15,038 bases of DNA from Planctomycetota bacterium (lineage in GTDB: Bacteria > Planctomycetota > Phycisphaerae > Sedimentisphaerales > Anaerohalosphaeraceae): positions 1 through 15,038 of the forward strand of contig QNBS01000016.1 in the NCBI GenBank assembly GCA_003644175.1, in the 5' to 3' direction. The translations under genes were made by a program, and so were the position numbers. Below are positions 7,261-13,065 of the stretch, one piece after another. Every line of letters starts with the position of its first letter. Position 1 is the stretch's first letter. The notes below the pieces were generated by a model. That model did no database searches. It was given only the letters and a program-made list of their open reading frames with translations, and was not told the origin of the DNA.

Positions 7261-7291
7261 TTTTATAGTGAAACCCCTGCTGAAAAAACAA
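7261..7291 (-). promoter_or_regulatory. Candidate promoter for the SEDS gene
   Basis: On the minus strand TTGTTT (7291-7286) and TATAAA (7266-7261) are 19 nt apart, longer than ideal. Transcription would start near 7254, which leaves almost no leader for the ATG at 7250 but about 30 nt for the ATG at 7223. This supports the downstream start. Confidence 0.35.
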
Positions 7292-7445
7292 AATTTTTCC
7301 GATAATAATGCCTCTGGCAGGGCTGGATGTGCCGGAAAATGGGGGTTTTGGGGGGTCTGCGGGCGATTGTGGTCGCCGCAAGCCCGATAAAATCCGCGGT
7401 GGCCCGTAAAAACCGAAAAATTTTTGGAAATTTTTCATTTTTTTC

Positions 7446-7474
7446 TTGCTTTCACTAATAGCTTGTTGTATCAT
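7446..7474 (+). promoter_or_regulatory. Sigma70-like promoter for the secreted multidomain gene
   Basis: TTGCTT (7446-7451), a 17-nt spacer and TATCAT (7469-7474) form a good housekeeping-type promoter on the plus strand. Predicted transcription starts near 7481, about 295 nt upstream of the ATG at 7776. Confidence 0.55.
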
Positions 7475-7480
7475 ACATCA

Positions 7481-7775
7481 AATGGCCTGTGATGGATATC
7501 ACTATTGCAGGGCGTGTTCTTTTCGGATGTAGGAACCACCAGCGAGGCCGGGTTAAGGAGGTGTGGATCGAAGAGACAATGGGGTGAAGCTTGAAACGGC
7601 GTTGTAACGGCGCCGCCGGCGGAGGCGGGAGTTTGATGTTCCTCCGTCAGGCGACAATTACCCGTTGATTTTTCTTCGTTGGAGGTTTGTGTACAAGACG
7701 TCTCACAGGGCGCGGCGCCCTGATGAAAAAGTTTCAGAGAGGTAAGTAAGAAGAAAGAGAAAGGTATGGTGTAGT
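7481..7775 (+). promoter_or_regulatory. Long, hairpin-rich 5' leader of the secreted multidomain gene
   Basis: About 295 nt between the predicted transcription start and the ATG, with several perfect stems. GTGAT-GGAT-ATCAC lies at 7489-7502, at the very 5' end. The self-complementary CCGCCGGCGG lies at 7613-7622. CGGAGG (7620-7625) pairs with CCTCCG (7641-7646). CAGGGCGC (7706-7713) pairs with GCGCCCTG (7715-7722) around one base. The last is about 40 nt before the weak AAGG ribosome-binding site. It does not match a riboswitch class I can recognise. Confidence 0.45.
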
Positions 7776-9518
7776 ATGAAGAAGTTGTTGTTTTTAATGA
7801 TGGCGCTAATGGCGGCGCCGGCGATGGCTGCGGTCACGTTCAGCATCGTGGACAATGGGGACCTCACCGCCGACATCGTGGTTACGGCCACCGGCGCCGA
7901 CACGGTGGGTGGCCTGGGCGTCGACTCGCTGGTCGCGGGTATCGCTCTTGATGTGAGCGTCGATAGCGGCGAGATTGTCGATGTCACCAACTACATGACG
8001 ACTGGCGAGAGCGTTGACGGGGCCGAAGGTTATGGCATCTACATGGGCACGATCCAGTTCACAGGCGACCCTTGTGAGATCGATCTGGCTAATCCAGCTT
8101 ATTCTCCGGTAGCTCCGCATGACGATCCCGGCAGTGTTCACGACGACCCGTTTCCGACGAACCCGGCGTCTGCGCTTACTCTCGAGTTTGGCTGTCTGTA
8201 CGACGTGTCCGTTCCTGCGGACGCTCCGGAGGCCGTCACGACTCTGTGCACAATCGAGGTGAGTGAAGGGACAACCCTTACGCTGGCGGAAAATGCCACA
8301 CGCAACGGCGTTGTCCTCCTCGGAGGCGGCGACCCCAGCAGCACGAATCTGCCCCATGGCGACACGATTGCCGGAGATGAACTTGATTTTGGTGATGCAC
8401 CGGATCCTCTGATTGCAACAGCCGGAGAATATCCCACCCTGCAGGCCAACACCGGCGCAAGTCATATTATTGGCGGCCCGTTTCTTGGTCCTGATGGCGA
8501 TGAGCCTGATGCCGAAACGGACGGCCAGCCCAGCGCAGGAGCTGTCGACGATGACGGAGACGGCAACGACGATGAAGACGGCGTTACCATTGGGACTTTG
8601 ATCGCCGGAGACCCCGCTGCTTCGGTCACCTTTGAGGTTAACGGCGCTCCTACTGTTGCTGTTTACGTTGACGGATGGATCGATTTTAATGCTGACGGCG
8701 ACTGGGATGACGCCGGCGAGAAGATTGTTGCTGCAACGTATACAGACGGTATTTACAGTCCTACTTTCGCAGTTCCCGCCGGCGCCGTAGTTGGTACTAC
8801 TTATGTACGATTCAGGATCAACACTGTTGGGCCCCTCGACCCCGACGGTGAGGCCGATGATGGCGAAGTTGAGGACCATACGGTCGTTATCGATAAGTAT
8901 ACGGTAACGTTTGTCGCGGGAGCCAACGGAAGCATAAGCGGGGACCTCTCGCAGGAAATAGCCCACGGCGGCGATTGTACAGCGGTGGATCCGGAAGGTG
9001 ACAGCGGTTATCACTTCGTGGACTGGACCGGTGATTATACAGGCACCGACGATCCGCTGACGATCACGAATGTGACCGCCGACATGACCATTACCGCCAA
9101 CTTTGAAGAAGATGAGTGCTACAGTGGCTCGGACTACGCCGAGTGGGTAGCCGTCGGAAAGCCCGAAAGCTGGTGTAACTATTACCAGTGTCGCGGTGAA
9201 ACCGATGGTTACGAGGAATCTATTGGCTGGGTTCCATTCCCTCCGCCCGGACATTTTAATTACGCGGCTGTTGGTCCAACTGACTTAAGCCTGTTCCTTG
9301 CTGCTTACAGAGTACTGGAGGGTGGTGCTGGGGAGAATCTTGCGGCTGATTATGACCACTCGAGAGAATCTCTTGGCTGGGTTCCATTTCCTCCGCCCGG
9401 ACATTTTAATTATACGCGCGTTGGTCCCGCGGACCTTGCGCTGTTTTTGAGTGGATACAGGACGCTTACTACGGGGTTGGTACAATGCCCCGGGACTTCG
9501 ATCGATATCCTCCGTTAG
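7776..9518 (+). CDS. Secreted cohesin-like/GEVED/InlB-repeat protein with dockerin-like C-terminus, 580 aa
   Basis: Exported surface or matrix protein. Domains in order: a signal peptide (MKKLLFLMMALMAAPAMA, cut near 18); a cohesin-like beta domain (about 20-190, with GLGVDSLVAGIALDV and LTLAENATRNGVVL); and a GEVED domain (about 203-372). The GEVED domain shows DFGDAPDP, the acidic DDDGDGNDDEDGV run, GWIDFNADGDWDDAGE and EADDGEVEDH. Next come an InlB/Listeria-Bacteroides-type repeat (375 to about 445, YTVTFVAGANGSISG ... ITANFEE) and a duplicated C-terminal dockerin-like region (about 447-565). Each dockerin-like half has a GWVPFPPPGHFNY insert and a VGPxDLxLFLxxY helix. There is no PEP-CTERM, TM anchor or enzyme domain, so it is probably structural or scaffolding, perhaps held by a cohesin partner. 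The ATG has only a weak AAGG 11 nt upstream. It precedes a PEP-CTERM gene by 174 bp. Confidence 0.85.
   Translation: MKKLLFLMMALMAAPAMAAVTFSIVDNGDLTADIVVTATGADTVGGLGVDSLVAGIALDVSVDSGEIVDVTNYMTTGESVDGAEGYGIYMGTIQFTGDPCEIDLANPAYSPVAPHDDPGSVHDDPFPTNPASALTLEFGCLYDVSVPADAPEAVTTLCTIEVSEGTTLTLAENATRNGVVLLGGGDPSSTNLPHGDTIAGDELDFGDAPDPLIATAGEYPTLQANTGASHIIGGPFLGPDGDEPDAETDGQPSAGAVDDDGDGNDDEDGVTIGTLIAGDPAASVTFEVNGAPTVAVYVDGWIDFNADGDWDDAGEKIVAATYTDGIYSPTFAVPAGAVVGTTYVRFRINTVGPLDPDGEADDGEVEDHTVVIDKYTVTFVAGANGSISGDLSQEIAHGGDCTAVDPEGDSGYHFVDWTGDYTGTDDPLTITNVTADMTITANFEEDECYSGSDYAEWVAVGKPESWCNYYQCRGETDGYEESIGWVPFPPPGHFNYAAVGPTDLSLFLAAYRVLEGGAGENLAADYDHSRESLGWVPFPPPGHFNYTRVGPADLALFLSGYRTLTTGLVQCPGTSIDILR
9216..9427 (+). 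repeat. Intragenic direct repeat, two units 150 bp apart
   Basis: Positions 9216-9277 and 9366-9427 are aligned without gaps at a spacing of exactly 150 bp (50 codons) and differ at 7 of 62 bases. Over the first 47 bases only two differ. The shared peptide is ES[IL]GWVPFPPPGHFNY (residues 481-496 and 531-546). Near-identity at DNA level, including synonymous positions, points to recent duplication or gene conversion. Confidence 0.9.
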
Positions 9519-9535
9519 TTTGTTTTGTGGTTTAA

Positions 9536-9555
9536 CAATATGCACACACATATTG
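9536..9555. repeat. Perfect 7-bp dyad after the multidomain gene
   Basis: CAATATG (9536-9542) and CATATTG (9549-9555) flank CACACA. There is no following T-run, so it is a poor terminator. It may be an operator or mRNA 3'-end hairpin. Confidence 0.4.
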
Positions 9556-9620
9556 AAGTTAAGATGTTAGTAGTGAAATGAAAATGATGTTATTGCCTTG
9601 AGTAGTTGTTATTTGAATTT

Positions 9621-9626
9621 TTGACA
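9621..9626 (+). promoter_or_regulatory. Candidate -35 for the PEP-CTERM gene
   Basis: A perfect TTGACA lies 70 bp before the start codon. The sequence 17-19 nt downstream (TGGATG or GATGAT) is a poor -10, so the promoter is uncertain. Confidence 0.3.
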
Positions 9627-9658
9627 CACACTTCACGTTAATGTGGATGATGAAAGAG

Positions 9659-9672
9659 TTTGTTCGAACAAA
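9659..9672. promoter_or_regulatory. Perfect 14-bp palindrome TTTGTTCGAACAAA, operator-like
   Basis: A fully self-complementary 14-mer lies 20 bp upstream of the PEP-CTERM start and directly before its ribosome-binding site, about 33 bp after the candidate -35. Its position and symmetry fit a dimeric repressor site; the cognate regulator is unknown. Confidence 0.45.
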
Positions 9673-9692
9673 TGTTTTCAGAAAGGAGAACG

Positions 9693-10187
9693 ATGATGAA
9701 AAAGTTGTTAGTTTTAATGTTGGTTCTTGGTATGGCCTCGTTGGCCAATGCCACTATTATTGACACCCTAACGGACGGTAATGTTACTTGGGAGGTTGAT
9801 AGCGGTGGCACGCTGGTAGGTACTGGAACAACGACGGGAATAACATATGAAGTGAATATGACACTCGTTTCGTATGGTGATCCCACGAGCACGATCACGC
9901 TGACCGATACCGACGGCGGCCTTACAGAAGGTGTCTTTCCTGCAGCAGGCAATGCGGCCAAGATACAGGATTTTGGTGGGTATTGGAATGCGTTTGCGAA
10001 AGACATTGAGGGAGTTGGGCAGACTGCCGATGTACCTTGGTTTAGCTTCGACTTCACGACTACAACCCCCACTGATATTTATCTTTATGACACCGGTTTC
10101 GCTCTTGTAGGGACAATTACTATTCCTGAGCCGATGACAATGGTTCTGTTGGGTATGGGTGGTTTGTTCCTGCGTCGTCGCAAATAA
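9693..10187 (+). CDS. PEP-CTERM sorting-domain protein, 164 aa
   Basis: Exported protein processed by an exosortase. It has an N-terminal signal peptide (MMKKLLVLMLVLGMASLANA, cut after about residue 20) and a Thr/Gly/Asp-rich beta-type body with no recognisable enzyme motif. The C-terminal tripartite PEP-CTERM signal has PEP at 145-147, the hydrophobic segment MTMVLLGMGGLFL, and the basic tail RRRK. Exosortase/PEP-CTERM systems are known to couple to extracellular polysaccharide production; no exosortase gene is in the window. Two in-frame ATGs follow AAAGGAG: 9693 (4-nt spacing) and 9696 (7-nt spacing), and either may be used. The gene is flanked by a 14-bp palindrome upstream and a strong terminator downstream, so it appears to be its own transcription unit. 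Confidence 0.93.
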   Translation: MMKKLLVLMLVLGMASLANATIIDTLTDGNVTWEVDSGGTLVGTGTTTGITYEVNMTLVSYGDPTSTITLTDTDGGLTEGVFPAAGNAAKIQDFGGYWNAFAKDIEGVGQTADVPWFSFDFTTTTPTDIYLYDTGFALVGTITIPEPMTMVLLGMGGLFLRRRK

Positions 10188-10220
10188 GACGAAGTCTGGA
10201 ACAAGTAGTTAAGTAATTTT

Positions 10221-10257
10221 AAGAGGCAAGCTCTTCGGGGCTGCCTCTTTTTTTTTC
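10221..10257 (+). terminator. Strong rho-independent terminator after the PEP-CTERM gene
   Basis: AAGAGGCA (10221-10228) pairs with TGCCTCTT (10242-10249). The inner GCTC/GGGC stem, with one bulged A and one G-U pair, closes a TTCG tetraloop (10234-10237). A run of about ten T follows. It lies 34 bp after the stop codon. Confidence 0.95.
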
Positions 10258-10304
10258 GCTTGCAGAATGGAGTGCTGTATGGGAGAATGGGTGATTATCC
10301 CGGT

Positions 10305-10310
10305 TATAAT
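10305..10310 (+). promoter_or_regulatory. Candidate -10 element for the lipoprotein gene
   Basis: A perfect TATAAT lies 36 nt upstream of the preferred ATG at 10347, immediately downstream of a strong terminator. The matching -35 position (GGAGAA) is poor, so the promoter would be weak or activator-dependent. Confidence 0.4.
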
Positions 10311-10346
10311 TTACCGTTGATTTGATTAGTGATATGGGGCAAAGCT

Positions 10347-10919
10347 ATGAGAAGCCTGTGTATGTTACTGTTGTGTTGCTGCGGGGTAGTGTTTAGCGGT
10401 TGTCAGGAGGCAAATCGGGGGATTGAGGTCATTGTTGCAGACGGCACGCAGTTCCCTGCTGAAATGGCCGGGAAATGGGTTGTCGAGGGTAAAAACAACT
10501 TTTGGGCCATGACGTTTGAGGCCGATGGGACAATCTCCTGGTGTGCTCTCGGCATGGGAGGTTTTGAGGTGGTTCCCGGGAAAGTGTCGAGATTTCCGAC
10601 TCGATATGGGGGCAAAGGCATTTTCAAGCCGGGGAAGTGGACGGTCAGTTACGATCCATCCTTGCGGGAATTGAGTGTGGAGGTGGTAATAGAACATTTT
10701 CACATGGATTTGAAGCCGGGGCAGTCGCTTGAAGGAAGCACGACGGATTTTTTGTCAGGGCCTGTTTCAGAAGATTACACAGTGTGGGAGGCTGACTGGT
10801 TTAGTAAAGAGAAGCTGGTGGGGTTTACCCCGGAGCGAAAAGAAGTGCCGGAGACTAAAGAACTTCAGTTCAGGAAAAAAGTGATTTTCAGGAAAGAGCA
10901 ACAGACAACGGAACGTTGA
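10347..10919 (+). CDS. Putative lipoprotein of unknown function, 190 aa
   Basis: The N-terminus MRSLCMLLLCCCGVVFSGC is a lipoprotein signal peptide with lipobox VFSG-C19, so the mature protein should be lipid-anchored at C19. The rest is soluble with several Trp and aromatic residues (GKWVVEGKNNFWAMTFEADGT, which resembles beta-barrel or lipocalin-like hypothetical proteins that test for stress or state). It ends in a charged tail. I do not recognise a family. A GTG at 10329 would add six residues, but GGGG 7 nt before the ATG at 10347 and a compact signal peptide favour the ATG. The gene is separated from the PEP-CTERM gene by a strong terminator and has its own candidate -10. It converges on the pseudopilin gene with a 35-bp gap. 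Confidence 0.75.
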   Translation: MRSLCMLLLCCCGVVFSGCQEANRGIEVIVADGTQFPAEMAGKWVVEGKNNFWAMTFEADGTISWCALGMGGFEVVPGKVSRFPTRYGGKGIFKPGKWTVSYDPSLRELSVEVVIEHFHMDLKPGQSLEGSTTDFLSGPVSEDYTVWEADWFSKEKLVGFTPERKEVPETKELQFRKKVIFRKEQQTTER

Positions 10920-10954
10920 ACCTGACACGGTTTGCGCCTGCATCCGGTTGAAAT

Positions 10955-11407
10955 TCAGTATTCAAAGTATTTGACTCCCTCGCTATCGGCGCCCGGGTAA
11001 TTAAGCCTGATGTTTTTTGTGGCGGGTTGATATATCCAACCGCTACTTCCATCTGCTTCTGCCGGGAAAGCGTCGCCATTGTCGATAACGGTAATCACAG
11101 AATCGTCATTAAAAGGATTCTCCGGTATCTCTTTCAAATATTGGAGGTTGCCGATCAGATGGACCATAACCCCGAATAGAGCGGGCGTTTGCGTTGGATC
11201 ATTGTTCGGATATCCCGGTGGGATGCCGTTGTTTTTTGCGGCGTAGGCTTCTATTGCGGTTCTTAGGATTCTTAGGCTGTCTTTTGCGGCTGCTTCTTTT
11301 GCTTTCTGGATGTTGTCCTGGAACATGGGTATCACGATTGCGGCCATGATTCCGAGGATGGACACCACTATCATCAATTCAATGAGTGAAAAGGCTTTTT
11401 TTTTCAT
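10955..11407 (-). CDS. GspG-like pseudopilin with prepilin N-terminal methylation motif, 150 aa
   Basis: The type IV pilin-like N-terminus MKKKA-FSLIELMIVVSILGI has the conserved F+1 and E+5 and a single hydrophobic helix (6-28). Prepilin peptidase would cut after A5; Ala instead of the usual Gly at -1 is tolerated in some substrates. The mature part has the KAKEAAAKDSLRILRTAIEAY helix typical of type II secretion pseudopilins, then a loop-rich C-terminal part (NPFNDDS, SSGWIYQPATKNIRLNYPG) resembling the GspG-like proteins common in Planctomycetota. No other gsp or pil gene is nearby, so it is an orphan. The start has no clear Shine-Dalgarno site. The lysine codons form a run of nine A's, which might be prone to slippage. 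Its exact role (T2SS, pilus or surface filament) is not known. Confidence 0.88.
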   Translation of the reverse strand: MKKKAFSLIELMIVVSILGIMAAIVIPMFQDNIQKAKEAAAKDSLRILRTAIEAYAAKNNGIPPGYPNNDPTQTPALFGVMVHLIGNLQYLKEIPENPFNDDSVITVIDNGDAFPAEADGSSGWIYQPATKNIRLNYPGADSEGVKYFEY

Positions 11408-11447
11408 CAGATTTTAATCGGCTCATTATTGAGGCGACTTTCCTAAA

Positions 11448-11484
11448 AAGCCGGTTATGGGACCTCCAGGCGGCTTCTTTTTTT
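11448..11484. terminator. Bidirectional terminator-like hairpin upstream of the pseudopilin gene
   Basis: AAGCCG (11448-11453) pairs with CGGCTT (11471-11476) around a 17-nt loop holding a further TGG/CCA pair. On the plus strand a C and seven T's follow; on the minus strand the stem is followed by more T's. It lies in the divergent spacer, about 40 bp upstream of the pseudopilin start. It may be an attenuator in that gene's leader or a barrier between the two transcription units. Confidence 0.45.
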
Positions 11485-11539
11485 GCAGTGGAAAGAAAAC
11501 TTGAGCAAAACCGGGCGTTCTGGTAGGTTGTCTGGAATC

Positions 11540-11566
11540 GGGCGACCACATGGGGTCGCCCCTACG
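11540..11566. repeat. REP-like palindrome GGGCGACC-ACATGG-GGTCGCCC
   Basis: A perfect 8-bp stem (11540-11547 with 11554-11561) is followed by CTACG. I recognise this as an interspersed GC-rich palindrome type found in many bacterial intergenic regions. Its CTACGG end runs directly into the first copy of the 23-bp tandem repeat. Confidence 0.65.
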
Positions 11567-11675
11567 GAATGTGAGAGGTCATACGGACGGAATGTGAGAG
11601 GTCATACGGACGGAATGTGAGAGGTCATACGGACGGAATGTGAGAGGTCATACGGACGGAATGTGAGGGATCATT
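11566..11675 (+). repeat. 23-bp tandem repeat, four perfect copies plus one diverged copy, ending at purD
   Basis: Copies begin at 11566, 11589, 11612 and 11635 and are identical. Each runs GGAATGTGAG then AGGTCATACGGAC. A fifth, diverged copy begins at 11658 (17 of 23 matches) and contains the purD ribosome-binding site and start codon. Each perfect unit carries a GAGAGG Shine-Dalgarno-like block, and an ATGTGA (start-stop) arises in every copy. A tract of this kind can change copy number by slippage. There are no spacers, so it is not a CRISPR array. Confidence 0.95.
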
Positions 11676-12941
11676 ATGAATGTCTTATTGGTGGGAAGCG
11701 GAGGACGCGAGCACGCCATAGCGTGGAAGCTGGCGCAATCAAAGGAATTGGGGCGGCTTTATATCGCTCCGGGCAATCCGGGGACCGCACAGTGCGGGAC
11801 GAATGTGGATATCGGCGCAGGCGACGTCGAAGGGTTGGTCGAGTTTGCCAAATCAAACGATATTGCCCTTGCCGTTATCGGGCCGGAGGGCCCCTGGGCC
11901 GCCGGCGCCGTCGATGCGTTCGAGCAGGCGGGTGTCAAGGCGTTCGGGCCGGGCGCAGGCGCTGCACAGCTCGAGGCGGACAAGGCATTCGCCAAACAGA
12001 TCATGCGGGCCAACGCTATCCCGACCGCCGAGAGCAGGGCGTTTGACACGTTCGCCGACGCCAAGGCCTATATCGCCAGCCGCGACGAGCCGGTCGTGGT
12101 CAAGGCGGCGGGTCTTGCCGCAGGCAAGGGCGTATTCGTCTGCGACGAGCCCGCCGACGGAATCCTGGCCGCCGAGCAGATCATGCAGGACCGCATTTTC
12201 GGCGACGCGGGCAATATTGTCATCGTCGAGGACAAGCTGTTGGGCCAGGAGGCGTCGATCCTGGCGTTTGTCGACGGGCGGAGCATCTACGTGATGGAAT
12301 CTTCGCAGGACCACAAGCCGATCGGCGCCGGCGATACCGGCCCGAACACCGGCGGCATGGGCGCCTACAGCCCCGCGCCGGTAGTTACCGAGCAGTTGAT
12401 GAGTCAAATCGTTAAGGAGGTGCTCGTTCCCACTGTGGACGGGATGAACCGAAACGGGACCCCCTGCCGCGGCGTGCTGTACGCCGGTCTGATGATGACG
12501 CAGGCGGGACCGCGTGTGCTGGAGTTTAACGTTCGTTTCGGCGACCCGGAGACCCAGCCCATACTCATGCGTCTAAAGACCGACCTGCTGGAGGTTATGT
12601 TAGCCGTCTGCGACGGCCGGCTCAGCGAGATCACGCTGGAATGGGACCCCAGACCCGCGGTCTGCGTTGTGATGGCGTCGGCCGGCTATCCGGGCGATTA
12701 CGAAACAGGAAAACCCATATCCGGGCTCGAAGCCGCCGCGGCGATGGATGACGTAATGGTCTTCCACGCCGGCGCCGCCGAAAAGGACGGCCGCGTGGTA
12801 ACCGCCGGCGGTCGTGTCCTGGGCGTAACGGCGCTCGGGGCGACCATAGCCGCCGCCAAGACCGCCGCCTACCGGGCGGTGGATGTGATAGATTTTGAAG
12901 GAGCGTATTGCCGGCGCGATATTGCCGATAAGGCGATTTGA
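11676..12941 (+). CDS. purD: Phosphoribosylamine-glycine ligase (GAR synthetase)
   Basis: Cytoplasmic ATP-grasp enzyme of de novo purine synthesis, joining 5-phosphoribosylamine and glycine. The 421 residues are the usual length. Visible signatures are VGSGGREHAIAW (6-17), the IGPEGPWAAG substrate loop (68-77), KAAGLAAGKGV (143-153), the GQEAS strand (190-194), QDHKPIGAGDTGPNTGGMGAY (211-231) and the metal-binding EFNVRFGDPETQ (283-294). A C-terminal GARS-C domain has VMASAGYPGDY. The ATG has GAGGGA 5 nt upstream. The gene stands alone, with no other pur gene next to it, and its translation-initiation region is the diverged last unit of a 23-bp tandem repeat, which may affect expression. A small TACCC/GGGTA hairpin follows the stop. 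Confidence 0.97.
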   Translation: MNVLLVGSGGREHAIAWKLAQSKELGRLYIAPGNPGTAQCGTNVDIGAGDVEGLVEFAKSNDIALAVIGPEGPWAAGAVDAFEQAGVKAFGPGAGAAQLEADKAFAKQIMRANAIPTAESRAFDTFADAKAYIASRDEPVVVKAAGLAAGKGVFVCDEPADGILAAEQIMQDRIFGDAGNIVIVEDKLLGQEASILAFVDGRSIYVMESSQDHKPIGAGDTGPNTGGMGAYSPAPVVTEQLMSQIVKEVLVPTVDGMNRNGTPCRGVLYAGLMMTQAGPRVLEFNVRFGDPETQPILMRLKTDLLEVMLAVCDGRLSEITLEWDPRPAVCVVMASAGYPGDYETGKPISGLEAAAAMDDVMVFHAGAAEKDGRVVTAGGRVLGVTALGATIAAAKTAAYRAVDVIDFEGAYCRRDIADKAI

Positions 12942-12949
12942 CCGGCGAA

Positions 12950-12963
12950 TACCCTTTAGGGTA
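12950..12963 (+). repeat. Small hairpin after purD
   Basis: TACCC (12950-12954) and GGGTA (12959-12963) enclose TTTA and are followed by AATAAATTT. The stem is short and U-poor, so termination here would be weak. Confidence 0.35.
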
Positions 12964-12972
12964 ATAAATTTC

Positions 12973-13036
12973 CGCGTTGAAAATCACAATGCATTATTGA
13001 GAAAGTACTTACCCACGCATCAACGCGTATTTTTTT
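12973..13036 (+). terminator. Long-loop inverted repeat with T-tract downstream of purD
   Basis: CGCGTTGA (12973-12980) pairs with TCAACGCG (13020-13027) across a 39-nt loop, followed by TATTTTTTT. The stem-then-T-run order fits a purD terminator, but the loop is unusually long. It also lies just upstream of the next gene. Confidence 0.4.
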
Positions 13037-13065
13037 AGTAGGATTGGTATGACTGTCGCATAAAT

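Noticed and set aside
7244..7474. 76-codon minus-strand ORF overlapping the SEDS gene start
   Set aside because: Composition is low-complexity and Pro-rich, the start lacks a ribosome-binding site, and it sits in the region that holds the divergent promoters.
7481..7775. Known riboswitch (for example c-di-GMP-I) in the long leader
   Set aside because: I could not match the conserved core sequences of any class by eye, so no class is claimed.
7806..9254. 482-codon minus-strand ORF opposite the multidomain surface protein
   Set aside because: It is a shadow of a well-supported plus-strand gene with signal peptide and recognisable GEVED and InlB-type domains; its own translation has no coherent domain and no ribosome-binding site.
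11566..11657. Short direct repeats considered as a CRISPR array
   Set aside because: The units are contiguous with no spacers and there are no cas genes, so it is a simple tandem repeat.
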